From NCBI RefSeq assembly GCF_902686445.1, contig NC_062221.1, forward strand, positions 34,922,575-34,986,574: a DNA stretch of 64,000 nucleotides, in the 5' to 3' direction. The position numbers and the translations under genes are program-made. The notes beneath the pieces were generated by a model. That model saw nothing but the letters and a program-made list of their open reading frames with translations. It was not told where the DNA came from and ran no database searches. Shown here in pieces: positions 1-10,352 of the stretch; the first letter of the stretch is position 1; each line of letters opens with the position of its first letter. The DNA comes from Sciurus carolinensis (Eukaryota > Chordata > Mammalia > Rodentia > Sciuridae).

Positions 1-1330
1 GATGGTGATGGCAGAGACTAATACTGTTTTCCACCAGGAGGTACCAGAGAACCAGGAGCTAAGAATTTGTTCCCATAAGTCTGGGGAGGACATGGCCTCT
101 ATCTGAGTTACAGGTCCTTCCAAAAGTAAAGCCTGATATTTTAGAAGGTGATTGTCTGAAAGCCATAGTCCTCCTTTTGTGTTTAAAATTCCTGAGAGAT
201 CATGGGAAGTGTAGACAATAAGATCTCTTCCCAGGGTGATTCTGATTGCCTCAGGGACTAGTAGGGCTACAGCTGCAATTACTTGCAAACAGTGGGGCCA
301 TCCCCGAGACACCATGTCAAATTCCTTGCTGAGATAGGCTACTGGCTGTTGAACACGTCCATTCTTTTGTGTTACCACTCCTAGGGCTATTCTTCCTCTT
401 TCAGTCACAAACAGGTTAAATTTCTCTTCACTAGGGCCCTTTTAATGTCTTAAAGTCTTTAATATGTTCTGGTTCCCATATTAGGGTGGTTGCTCCTTGG
501 CGTAAAGTTCTTTCAGAAGACTTTAAAAAGGCTTAGCTAACTCCCCATACCCAGGAATCCAAAGTCTGCAGTATCCAGTTATTCCTAGGAAGCCTCTGAT
601 TTGCCTTATGGTCTGAGGCAGAGGACATTGTCCTATGGGAGTTATTCTTTCCTGTTCTAGTTTGCGGATTCCTTGAGACATTTGTAATCCTAAATATTGA
701 ACCTGTTGTTGACATAATTGAGCTTTCTTTTTTGAGACTTTATAACCCTGATTGACTAAGAAGTTTAAGAGTTCTGTAGTAGCCTTTTGACATTCCTCCT
801 GGGTGGAGGCACATAACAGGATGTCATCCACATATTGGAGAACAATTGCAGATGTCTTATCTCTGAATTTTGTTAAGTCCTTAGCCAGAGTTTGTCCAAA
901 TAGGTGGGGGCTATCTCTAAATCCTTGGGACAGTACTATACAGGTTAATTGAGATCCACTATCTGGTTCCTCAAAGGCAAACAGATATTGAGACTGAGAG
1001 TCCAAGGATATGCAAAAGAAGACATCTTTTAAATCTAACACAGTAAACCAAGCAGCAGTTGCTGGAATCTCAGATAACAGAGTATATGGATTAGGAACTA
1101 CTGGGTGGAGGGGAACAATTGCTTCATTAATTATTCTGAGGTCTTGGACTGAATACCATTACCCATTTAATTTTTGGATTCCCAAAATCAGTGTATTACA
1201 TGGGCTGTTACTAAAAGTTTCTGCTGTTTGAGGTTCTGGATGATCTTTAATAAGTCCTTTTTTGCTTCTGGGAATAGCGGGTATTGTCCCTGATGTGGAA
1301 AAACAGAGGGATCCTTTAAGACTATTTTAA
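1..1330 (-). pseudogene. pol: Retroviral pol: reverse transcriptase and connection domain, broken
   Basis: This is a decayed reverse transcriptase, the enzyme that copies retroviral RNA into DNA. The longest open piece (1041-523, 172 residues) starts at motif A (LDLKD), has the fingers/palm motif LSQGFRDSP near residues 38-46 and the catalytic YVDD at residues 70-73, then the YLGLQMSQG and IRGFLGITGYCR stretches typical of gammaretroviral RT. Upstream, 1042-1330 continues the N-terminal part (a VQDLRIINEA-type motif is recognisable) but in shifted frames with stops. Downstream of a frameshift near 440-520, an open frame without a start codon runs to position 1 and resembles the connection domain. 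The window edge truncates it. It is not functional as it stands. Confidence 0.88.
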
Positions 1331-1437
1331 TTGGGATTGTACTTTTTGCCCATCCATCTTGCCTTCAGTGGCCCATACTTCAGGGTTTATACCACATTCT
1401 AATAGAGGTAAACATAATGATCCTTGTGGTCCCAAAT

Positions 1438-1749
1438 TCATTGTAATGGAAGTTTGAAGTTTTGAAAGTAGTCCCTTCCCAATAAAGGGGTAGGGCATTC
1501 TGGGACTATCAGGAATGCATGAGAAAACATCATCCCATCCCACTCACAACTTAGTGTAGGAGTAAACTTTCTGGTAATAGGAGGTCCAGACATCCCTTGC
1601 ACCGTTATAGTATTAGAGGAAAGAAGTCCAGGATAAGAGGTGAGCACTGAAAAACTGGTGCCAGTATCTAAGAGGAAGTTGACCTCTTGGCTCCCTATGG
1701 AGAAGCATACCCAGGGCTCATGTGTAATGATAGGAGTTATGGGAGCCAT
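1438..1749 (-). pseudogene. pro: Retroviral aspartic protease fragment
   Basis: An open frame of 103 codons reads as a retroviral protease, the enzyme that processes Gag-Pol. The active-site motif LLDTG is at residues 26-30 (Asp28), followed by SFSVL where the usual ALA/S-type sequence stands, and the conserved C-terminal helix motif LLGRD lies near residue 91. The length is close to a whole retroviral protease of about 100-125 residues. It lies between the nucleocapsid remnant and reverse transcriptase, as expected. The open frame is probably chance survival, since both neighbours are broken. The ATG is not a likely native start, because proteases of this class are made by read-through from Gag. 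Confidence 0.82.
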
Positions 1750-1759
1750 TAGAATCGAC

Positions 1760-3180
1760 TCCGGGCCCCATCAGGCCTGTGTGGAAGAGTCTGGCCTTGA
1801 GGACCTATGCCCCTGAGGACAGTCACTTTTCCAATGATTGCCTTGACATTTAGGGCAGGGCTCCGGAGGTGGCCTTTTGGCTCGGGGAAATTCCCGTTTG
1901 AAATATCCCTCCTCTCCACAACATAAAAAAATCCCTTTTGTGACCTGAGGTACGATCCATTTTCTTCCTTTTTCACCTGGGAAGCTAACTCCTCTTAGGG
2001 CTAAGACCAGTGCTTCAGCATTTTTCTTGTCTCTACGGCTCTTTGTCCTTCTTTTCCTCTACATCTCAATTATAAAAAATGGAAATTGCAAGTCGGAGGA
2101 TATCATCTAAGGATTGATCAGGGCCATACACCAATTTCTGCAACTTCCTCCGAATGTCTGGGGCTGACTGAATGATAAATTTGTCCTTCAAAAGTAAATG
2201 GCCCTCTATGGATTCAGGATCCACGGTGGTGTGTTTTCTCATTGCCTCCCTGAGTTTCTCCATGAAAATAGCTGGGCTTTCTTGGGGACCTTGTATAATT
2301 TCAGAAACCTTGGAATAGTTAATAGGGTTCTGTTTGATTCTCTTAAGGGTCTCAAGGACTAACATTTGGAAGTGCCTGATCTTCCAAGCATCCTGTTCAT
2401 CATTCGGATCCCAGTCAGGATCATTTCTGGGAATTGCCTGTGCTCCCAATGGATAGTTTGACTTAGATCTAGTTTGGGCTCCTGGGTATGAGCAAGGTGT
2501 AGGTCATCCCCAAATTGTTCAGCTGCTTTTAGGGTGGCTTTCTTCTCATTGGAGGTTAAAATCTGGATAAGTAGCAGTATAATATCTTTCCAGATGAGGT
2601 CAAACACCTGGCATAGGTTTTGAAATACCTCAATATATATCTGGATCTTCTGAAAATTTCCCTAGGTCCATTTTTATCTGTCTTAGGTCTTGGAGGGAGA
2701 AAGGGTTGTATACTTTACTTGGTCCAAATTCTCCTCCTGGCATCTCCTGGAGAGGTAGTATATTTGATCTGTCCATCGGGGCAGATGGAAAAAGGCCAGA
2801 GTATAAAGGACAGGAGGCTGCTGATGGACATTAACAGAAAAATGGAGCTTTGGGGTGTCCCTATGATTCCTTTCCCTCAATAGGTGGTTCTTTAAGGTTT
2901 TCTTCCCTTATGGCATTGGTTATGGCCAAGTCTACTTTACATTGTTGGCATAATTTGGGGTTTCCCTTAGGGTAAGGAAGGTTTGAACATAAGGTACCTC
3001 ACACCATTTTCCTTCCCTTTTGCAAAATCTATCAATCTGTAAAATGGTTTTAAAATTTATACTTCCTTCTGGTGGTCAGGATTCTCCATCAGAGAGTTTG
3101 TACTGAGGCCAGGCCTGGCGGTAGAAGAAAATGAAGCGCTTTTTCTTGAGTGTCTGTGGGTCAAATTTGTCCCAGTTTTT
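1760..3180 (-). pseudogene. gag: Retroviral gag remnant: matrix, capsid, nucleocapsid
   Basis: Gag forms the virus particle. Matrix-like sequence lies at about 3180-2900: the FYRQAWPQY stretch and an [11 protein letters not shown] stretch are recognisable but interrupted by stops. Capsid is the best part: an open frame at 2449-2066 carries the major homology region (QGPQESPAIFMEKL) and the SAPDIRRKLQKL helix typical of gammaretrovirus-like capsids, and its N-terminal half continues in another frame at 2607-2359. Nucleocapsid lies near 1960-1800 in a frame that shows two zinc-knuckle traces. The first has lost its His and last Cys (Tyr and Phe instead); the second reads CPKCQGNHWKSDC. Frameshifts between these blocks show it cannot make a whole polyprotein. 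Confidence 0.85.
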
Positions 3181-3480
3181 CAGTATGCAGGCTAGTGGTG
3201 AACCTGGCAATACTGTTGAGAGTGAAGCTCCCATCCGAGTGGAAGAAAAGAAAAAAAGACCTCAGGCACCTGCGCCAGAGACAATTTTTAGGGATGTCTC
3301 CCTAAGTTTAAGCTTCAATCTGATCCAGAAAACCTGTCTCTCACTACCTGACTTTGCCAAAGTTATTTCTGTCCTTCTTTGGCAAAGTGCTGGGGTCCCA
3401 GTTTGCCCTGTGCTAGAGACCCTTGGAGGATTCAGACTTAAGGGCATTACTGCTTTCTTCCCTGCCTCTATAAATTCCTA

Positions 3481-4150
3481 ATTAAAAGAGACCCACAACA
3501 AAAGAAAAATTGCACATCTTCTTGCCTATTTTGTAGACTAAAGGAATCTCCAGAGGGTGAGGGGACACCTATTGATTATTAGGCATACAATACCCTGTTC
3601 TCTGAGGGACTCAAGGGAGGGATTGATTTAAAATACATCTCCTTGCAGCTTAGAACACAGTGAGCACATTTAAGCACAGGAAAACTTTAAACAAACTAGC
3701 AAAGGCTAAATATGCAAACAAAGGTAACCTGGGCATTTTCTTACTAATTGTCCCATGTCTTTCTCTTGATCCAACCATCTGAATCTTAATGTCTGATTAG
3801 CGAGCGAAGGGGAAACATCCAGGAGGGAGTGGATGTGGGGGGAGTGCTGTACGACCCATACGGAGGCAAAGGTAATTGACTTTCCTTCAGTGCCATTCGT
3901 CAAACGGTCACCCTGGCTACCCCTTAGAGTGGTCAGGAGGGGGGAGTCTGGAGAAGGAACCTTTGGCATCCACCTGAGAGTACTCCAGGCCAGAGGACCC
4001 TACAGTTGTTCTAATCTTTCCTCCACCTCCACGCATCCTGGGTAGATCAAGACTATGGACACCGTATTGAGGGCGATTGTGCTCCAGGCCTTGACAGAAA
4101 AGTAGGAAACAGCTTTGGCAGAGTCCAACATGCCTGGTCTGCAAAGAGCA
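3481..4150 (-). other. Probable retroviral leader or flanking sequence
   Basis: This stretch lies just upstream of the gag remnant on the minus strand and is less A+T-rich than the DNA beyond 4150, so it may be the retrovirus leader. I could not find a primer binding site, LTR end or TG/CA boundary in it. An 87-codon minus-strand frame (3969-3706) has no recognisable domain. Confidence 0.35.
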
Positions 4151-5290
4151 GGTGATTGGAAACTTTCTTATTTTTATAAGCTTTTCTCCTGAAAACCAGT
4201 GAATATTTATTTATAGTTCAATTGACAAAGTTTGAGAAGGGCTACTTGAAAATAGAAGAATTTCTTAATCTATACTGCAAATTTCGTTAATCTTTCACTT
4301 AGCTGGCCTGGGTAGTGTTCTGATCTCTGACTCAGGGGACTAGATTCTTTGCACAGCCTTGTTATATTTTCTGCCTTTGACCTTCACCTTTTTCATTCTG
4401 AATATCTCTAGTTTATGAATTGTCCCATGCCTGCTCTGACTTAATTATATTCAATACAGACTGTCTTCTCTAAACTGCTTAGCATAATTTAACCACTGAT
4501 ACCAGCTGATAATATTAGTTCAACTCTAAACTGGATCCAGAACATGAAAGTAGAGATGTTTTTTGAAAAAGGTGACCGTGAGCCTTGCTCTTGAAGGTAA
4601 TTGGGAAATAATCTGATTTGGGGAAAGAGGTAGATAGATATTCAGCAGGCAGACAGGAGGTAATGACATGTGCAAGACACAGAGGTGGAACTTAATGAGT
4701 CATATACAAAAAATGATATAGAGATTTACTTGCCAAGGGGAAACAAGACTTCAGATAACATTTCTATCTTTTCCATTTCTGATTTATATTCTCCATTCAG
4801 AACTTTTTTAAAAATTGGGCTTAAGAAGAAATATATATCATTCCACATTTCCGATTTGTTTTGAGATACAATATCCTTAAATCACTTTCTACATGCAAAA
4901 AACTTTCTTCATGTTCTTACAAATGAAATTGTTTCACATAAACTACATTTTATATATCATTTGACTATGAGGGAAAAAGTTAAGCTACCTACAATGAGTT
5001 TCTCCATTCTCATTACAAAAAAGAGAATTTGAATATTTCACTTCTCTTTGTTTAGAAAGCACACGTGCATATAAGTGGGAGCTGACCATCTTCTCCAGAC
5101 TGAGGATGAAACAAATGTATTTGGTTTATGATGGATAGCACTTATAAATGTAAAGTTGCTAATTTCACTGTTTCCTTAGACTCATGCTCAGAAATATTTT
5201 TTCCTGGGTGTGCATCTATGATTTACACTAAAACTAATATGCAAAATAATTCTAAGTTTTCAGATCTTTATTTTCAGAGATAATCTTTTA
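4151..5290. other. Unassigned A+T-rich DNA
   Basis: No coding region, RNA gene or repeat family was recognised. A 64-codon frame at 4670-4864 has no domain signature. Confidence 0.5.
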
Positions 5291-5300
5291 GAAAAATATG

Positions 5301-5510
5301 TTCTTGCGCAGTGGCACACACCTGTAATCCCATCTTCTTGGGAGGCTGAGAAAGAAGAATGGTGAGTTCAAAGTAAGTCTCAGCAACTTCAAGAGGTCCT
5401 AAGCAACTCAGCAAGACATTGTCTCTAAAGAAAATATATTTTAAAATAAGACTGGGAATGTGGCTCAGTAGTTAAGCCCCTCTGGGTTCAATCCTTGGCA
5501 CAGAAAAATA
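5301..5510 (+). repeat. B1-dID type SINE with target duplication
   Basis: A 7SL-derived left part (GGCACACACCTGTAATCCCA, then a GGGAGGCTGAG-type box) is joined to a tRNA-Ala-derived ID part (GGCTCAGTAGTTAAGC, then GGGTTCAATCC). The 9-bp sequence GAAAAATAT occurs just before it (5291-5299) and at its end (5503-5511), which is a target-site duplication from LINE-1-driven insertion. Fused B1-ID SINEs of this design are known from squirrels and dormice, and support the organism call. Confidence 0.88.
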
Positions 5511-5511
5511 T

Positions 5512-6937
5512 TGAACAAAGATTAAAATAACCTTACAATAATTTCTCTTGGTCTGACATGAACTTATACATTAGGACAGATTTTAAATATTGTTACGATT
5601 GCCCTGTACATCTTCCTTTGTTTTTCTGTGCAATTTTTGAAGTTCAAGTTTTTTAATATGGCAGCATTTAACTGAAAATGACATCTCTTCTCATTTCTTT
5701 AGTAAAAATCTCTTAAGAGCACAGTAAGGGACATTTTTGTCAGTTCCATATCTATCAATTTAGTTTATATACAACACAAGAATCTTATTCCTTCTTTCAT
5801 GGTTGCACTGAATCCTGTCTCATAAAAGATTTTTTGTTGTATTTGTTTTGACTAAATTTTATTTTTTGCTTAAAAATATAAGTACAGAAATTGTATCCAT
5901 TTTCCCAATGAATCACCTTCTGTGCTTTTTGATTTACTTATATAACTAGCACATTTTATTTCTTCATTATAAAATTAAAATAAAAGTGGCATCATATACC
6001 TGCAAAACATGATCAGGCTAAATGAATAAATATAAATAAAATTAACATGGTTATAATATTGTCTGATGCCATCTTCTGACTTTGATAATTCATGCCTTCT
6101 CTTATCACCATCACCTTCATCTAATATTACAAGTTTTACACTCTACACTTTTTTAATGTCATCCCACCTGGCACATCTTTCCAATTTCTATCCACTTTAG
6201 TGACTTCAATGTACACTTTGGCAAATCTTATGTGTCCTAACCTCTTTATTGTTTTACCCTTGAAAACTCTAATGAACTTTATTTTGGCACAATTGCCACC
6301 AACTGCCCATATGAACTGTGTTTTGAACTACACTCATTAAAAGTTGGTATCTCCAGTATCACACTTCCTGTAGACGACAAGCTTGATGCTTTCTACCTTT
6401 GCTTCCTAAACTCTCTTCGTTTACCCTAATCTCAACCAAATGAAAAGTCCTGACAGTCTTCTGAAAATGTCAAAATAACCACTATGCATAACAACCTCTG
6501 GAAGTTTGGTACTCACGTCCACTCCTGGAATATTTACTTCTTGATTATAGGGTTTTTTTATAATTTTCTCTAAATCTCTCACCACATTGAGTTCAATTAT
6601 CATTATAAACACTAGGCTGATGGAGTCAGTTCTCTGTTCAAAATCCTTGAATATCTAGCATTTTTGTCTGTTATTTTCATACATATTGAAGTACTTTAAT
6701 CTACTTTTTCATGATCTCTGTCTAAAATATTATATTTCTCTCCTCTACTCAGTATATCAGGTACATGCTATAAATTTATTAAAATTGCAATTTGTTATTA
6801 TATATTTGTGTAAAGCTGTGATTATTGTATGGCTCAATGATTAAAATTTAAGCTCAATGAGTAAGAGTCAAGTTTATTTTTGCCAATTATTGTGTAGTCA
6901 AAAAGTAATATTGAACTTTAAAGTAGTATCTATTTTA
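5512..6937. other. Unassigned A+T-rich DNA
   Basis: No gene or repeat family was recognised. The reading frames present are short and lack domain signatures. Confidence 0.5.
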
Positions 6938-7106
6938 GGGGATTCCGCCTTTAGGTCCCCTTCTTCCACCCAGGAGAAGTCTGCTTTTACTTTTCTTTAA
7001 TAAAGCTTACTTTCTACTCTACCCTTGCCTCGGCATGCTTCTCTGGCGTTATACTTCAACACCTGAGGAAGCGGGACTCGTCACCAGTAAACCACGGTAT
7101 CAGATT
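6938..7106 (+). mobile_element. Partial class I LTR (3' part of U3, R, U5)
   Basis: Sequence of the kind found at the 3' end of gammaretroviral LTRs: a polyadenylation signal AATAAA at 6999-7004, a pyrimidine-rich R/U5 with CTTGCCTCGGC, and an end immediately followed by a tRNA-Gln-type primer binding site. Most of U3 is missing; the left boundary near 6938 is approximate. Orientation is opposite to the gag-pol remnant at 1-3480, so the two are unlikely to be parts of one provirus unless an inversion occurred. Confidence 0.7.
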
Positions 7107-7126
7107 TGGAGGTACCACAGAGATCT
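7107..7126 (+). promoter_or_regulatory. Retroviral primer binding site, tRNA-Gln type
   Basis: TGGAGGTACCACAGAGATCT directly follows the LTR end. It differs at only a few positions from the known Gln primer binding site used by many endogenous murine-leukaemia-like viruses. This site is where a host tRNA would prime minus-strand DNA synthesis. Confidence 0.7.
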
Positions 7127-7400
7127 ACGCCAAGGTAAGTGAGCTTCTCTCTCCATGCACCCCACATCTGTTTGAGGTGCATCTTTCTGTCTCTTTCTTT
7201 CTGGAGGGTAAAATGGGCACCCATCGGCTACTTAAATGCAGTTAGTGCAGCCACCATCCTTCAAGATGGTTTGTTCTTGTGTCTTTTTTTTCTGCAGATT
7301 AAGTATCAAAAATATGTAGTTAAATTTTTCATGCTGAACTGTAAAAATCAAGGGGTCTTGTTACTTGGTTGCCCTCTAAAAATGTTCTAATTTTGATTAT
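7127..7400 (+). mobile_element. Retroviral leader fragment with splice donor
   Basis: The sequence continues from the primer site into a leader-like region. A perfect consensus splice donor, AAG followed by GTAAGT, is at 7132-7140, 6 bp beyond the primer site. An 83-codon frame (7139-7390) crosses it but has no recognisable Gag motif. I see no gag downstream, so the element is truncated here; the right boundary is uncertain. Confidence 0.5.
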
Positions 7401-7915
7401 AGACATTTATAACTCTGGACAATCTCTACAGTTCCTCAGAAGATTTTAATCCTGGTACTTTCTTCCAACAAATATTAAGCTTTACTATACAAGCTGCTGA
7501 AACACCTAAGATATGTGTGTAAAAAGTCAGACAAGATTCTTTTTTCTGCAGCTTAAATTCTACTTCAAAGCCGTGGATAATAAGCAAATAAATTGGTAAA
7601 TCAATTTATGCATGCATAAATTATATGTAAAATACACAGCATAGGATGTGCTTAGAATTAAAATGCATTTACATGGATTGTAGGTGGGGGGTAAAGAGAA
7701 AAGTTGACTCAAGCTGACTCTGAGTAAATTGGTGTAGCAGTATCCATTAGTAACATGGAAAGACTGGGTGGGGCCAGAATGGAAGGAAAAATTCAAGAGT
7801 TCTCTTTCGGCAATGTTGAATTTGAGAATACATTATGTAGAGAGATGACTATATTAATTTGAATTTCAGCAAAGGTATCACTGTTGGAAATGAGATAGAG
7901 TTTGGGTAGTCATTG

Positions 7916-7916
<1 letters not shown>
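7401..7916. other. Unassigned DNA
   Basis: No gene or recognisable repeat was found. The 78-codon minus-strand frame here lacks any domain signature. Confidence 0.5.

Positions 7917-7947
<31 letters not shown>
7917..7947 (+). repeat. (CA)n microsatellite
   Basis: A nearly pure CA run of about 14 units, followed by a short ATATAT tail. It abuts the 3' side of a minus-strand ID SINE, a usual place for tails to become microsatellites. Confidence 0.95.
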
Positions 7948-7949
<2 letters not shown>

Positions 7950-7953
<4 letters not shown>

Positions 7954-8025
7954 CCTGGGGATTGAACCTAATATCTTTTTCATGTTAGGCAAGGTCTCTA
8001 TTGCTGGCTGAGCAACATACACAAT
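7950..8025 (-). repeat. ID-type SINE remnant
   Basis: Read on the minus strand this shows the B box GGTTCAATCC and a degraded GGCTCAG-type A box of the tRNA-Ala-derived ID family. It is diverged and lacks a clear target duplication. Confidence 0.6.
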
Positions 8026-8738
8026 CCAAACTTTAAAAAATGCATGTAAAGTTTTGGAAAAGGGAGAGAGTTCTAATCTGAATGCCACGGATATCTGCTC
8101 TCACGTGGAATTTTCCAGGGACATTTGCCCTCAAGTATCATGCAAGCTGGTCAGGTGTGCTCCTCACCATGACAAAGTGGTTCTCTTGAAGATTTATTTC
8201 TCTAGTCAAAGAGAGAAAAATAAGGTGCAGGTGTTTTGTCTTAATTGTAATGTGAGCCTCAATGGATTTACTCCCATAATATGAAGGCTCTTCAAATTTA
8301 ATTTTTCACTTAATAATAGCTCATGACCAATGACTGTTTAATATTGTTCATGTAGGTATTAGCTAGCTTCATTCTCACAATAAGCCTCTAATACATTTAC
8401 TTTTAAAGCCTCCATTATGCAGAGGGGGAAAATAAGTCATAGTAATTTGTACTACATCACAAAGACAACAAATGACAAATAGTATTTGAGTGCATGCTAA
8501 ATTCTTAAAAGAACTTTACATTTACTGATATGCTACTTGGATTTACTTTGTGACCATGCCATCTGAAGATGGTTGTCCCTAATGTGTGAAGTGTAAATTT
8601 TGTTTAATGATAATTGAATTTGGTAAAATCTATTACAATGTTGAACAGACAATTGTAAAAATATGAGCCATGGACTGGGATTTTGTGACTCTCCATGTTT
8701 TTCCTTGTGATGAAGCTGTGCTCTTTAACATCGTTTTA
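8026..8738. other. Unassigned DNA
   Basis: No gene or repeat family was recognised in this stretch. Confidence 0.5.
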
Positions 8739-8953
8739 TAGCAGTGATTCTTAACTGGAGCAATTTTTTTCCCTCTAGAGGACATTTGCTTATGAATAGA
8801 GACATTTTTGTTACATCTAGGAAAGACTGGGGACTGCTACTGGCAACAAGAGGACAGATGCCAGAGATGCTGCTCAGTGTCCTACTGTACACATGACATG
8901 TCTCAAAACAATTATCTGACCCAAAATGTAAATGACACTGATATTGATACACT
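8739..8953 (+). mobile_element. MER5A-like hAT-Charlie DNA transposon
   Basis: The left end CAGTGATTCTTAACTGGAGC, the central block with GACATTTTTG and GGGGACTGCTACTGGC, and the right block AATTATCTGACCCAAAATG followed by A+T-rich sequence match the known MER5A consensus pattern, a short non-autonomous element mobilised by hAT transposases early in placental evolution. It has no coding capacity. Identification is by recalled consensus, not by search. Confidence 0.8.
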
Positions 8954-9654
8954 TTCATAAACATGCACTTGCAAACCAAGAAATTATGTGATGGTAAATT
9001 TCTTCTTGAAAATCTAGATGGTGTCTACATCATGCATAATGATTTCAGTAAATGTATGTCAATATTTTTTATTGCTCAGCACCTGAACATCTTTTCTGCG
9101 TTTGAAAAATCTCCACATGATGATTCTAATGAAATTCTGAGAAAGTATTCAATTATAGGAGCTTAAAAATGTCAGCTACTATATTTTTCTTGTAACTCAT
9201 ACATGAACATGTGGCACATTCTCAATAACAACAATAAAATTACCCACACAGACCTTGAGTTAAGACTTGGTGATGCAAACAGTTGGGGATAAGTAAACTC
9301 TACCTCTGGCAACAATTACAGGAAGGCAAAATTCCTGGAGTGATGGAGCATAGTGATTAGGGCTAGGTGTACTGGCAATTTATGTGGCTATTTGGTGCTT
9401 GGCAGCTGCAAGATTCTCATTACCAAACCACCTCTGCAGTGTGATTTGAGCTGTTGTTCCTGGATACCAACCTGGTGTCATTGCCAATTCAGAAGTGATG
9501 AAAGTGGCCCAGCGTTCTTGTTTATTTTGGGGTTCTTTTTAGTTATATGTAACAGTTTTGTAAAATTTTGACCCATTTTTATTAGTCAGAATGGGATTCA
9601 GCTGATTTCAAAGAAAAATCCTTGATAAAACCTACTTTTTGAAAGATGACCTAA
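8954..9654. other. Unassigned DNA
   Basis: No gene or repeat was recognised. Small frames at 8963-9166 and 9353-9571 have no domain signature. Confidence 0.5.
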
Positions 9655-9810
9655 AAGAAGAAGAAAGAATAGAAAGAATGGGGTGGAAGAGAGAGAGGGA
9701 TGAGGATAGAAAAAGGGAAGATGGACAAGATAAAGGCATGGTATATGCATATCATACTGAATCTTATAAATTTATAAAATTAATAATAATATTAAAATTT
9801 TTTACCTAAA
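9655..9810 (+). mobile_element. Possible LINE-1 3' UTR fragment
   Basis: A purine-rich stretch (AAGAAAGAATAGAAAGAATG, then GGGATGAGGATAG) followed by A+T-rich sequence resembles the 3' UTR of the rodent LINE-1 copies elsewhere in this window (compare 13960-14190). It is short and diverged, so the call is weak. Confidence 0.35.
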
Positions 9811-10311
9811 AAGTTTTTTTGCTCTTATTTCATGGACATCTTGAGTTATGATTGTCTAGATCATAACTAGATATGTATTTTTCTTCAATTTTTCATTTAT
9901 TATAATTATACACTAACACATAAAATACGAATACAGTTTTTTTTTTTTTTTTTTAAGATGAGTTGGAGGTCAGTTGACTTGCTCTTCAGGCCACATAGAT
10001 GTGCCTCTGAGAAGTCAGCAAGAACCTTTTGGTATTACTATTTCTGATTTGGTTTAAAATAATATGATTTCATTATGAATATTCCTAGTAATTTGGATTT
10101 TCAAATATTTCATTAAAACATCATTTATCTAAAAATAAAAGCAAATGAAAGCAATATACTATCATACTGTTAATGAAATTAAAAGCACAGACAAAACAGT
10201 TTCCAAGAAAGAATGTATCTTCTGTGTGCCCCTTAGGAGTTTCTCTAGCTCTCTCTAGAGATAAAGGCTGCACTAAATTTACATAAAATGAAGGTACTAC
10301 AAACATATGCT

Positions 10312-10352
<41 letters not shown>

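Larger units (their letters stand above)
1..3480 (-). mobile_element. Class I endogenous retrovirus remnant (gag-pro-pol)
   Basis: Reading the minus strand from high to low coordinates gives gammaretrovirus-like parts in the right order: matrix (about 3180-2880), a poorly conserved linker, capsid (2607-2066), nucleocapsid zinc knuckles (about 1985-1760), protease (1749-1438) and reverse transcriptase into its connection region (about 1330-1). RNase H, integrase and env would lie before position 1, outside the window. Each domain is broken by frameshifts or stops, so this is a fossil. I could not find a 5' LTR or a primer binding site upstream of gag; 3480-4150 may be leader. Class I assignment rests on the single-frame style gag-pro-pol order, the RT motifs and the two-knuckle nucleocapsid. 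Confidence 0.88.

Noticed and set aside
3706..3969. Minus-strand 87-codon frame as the start of Gag
   Set aside because: It is open and upstream of matrix, but no matrix motif or link to the frame below could be seen, so it was left as leader.
10121..10336. Cys-Val repeat proteins in several frames (also 7849-8088 and 50631-50831)
   Set aside because: They are translations of (CA)n microsatellites.
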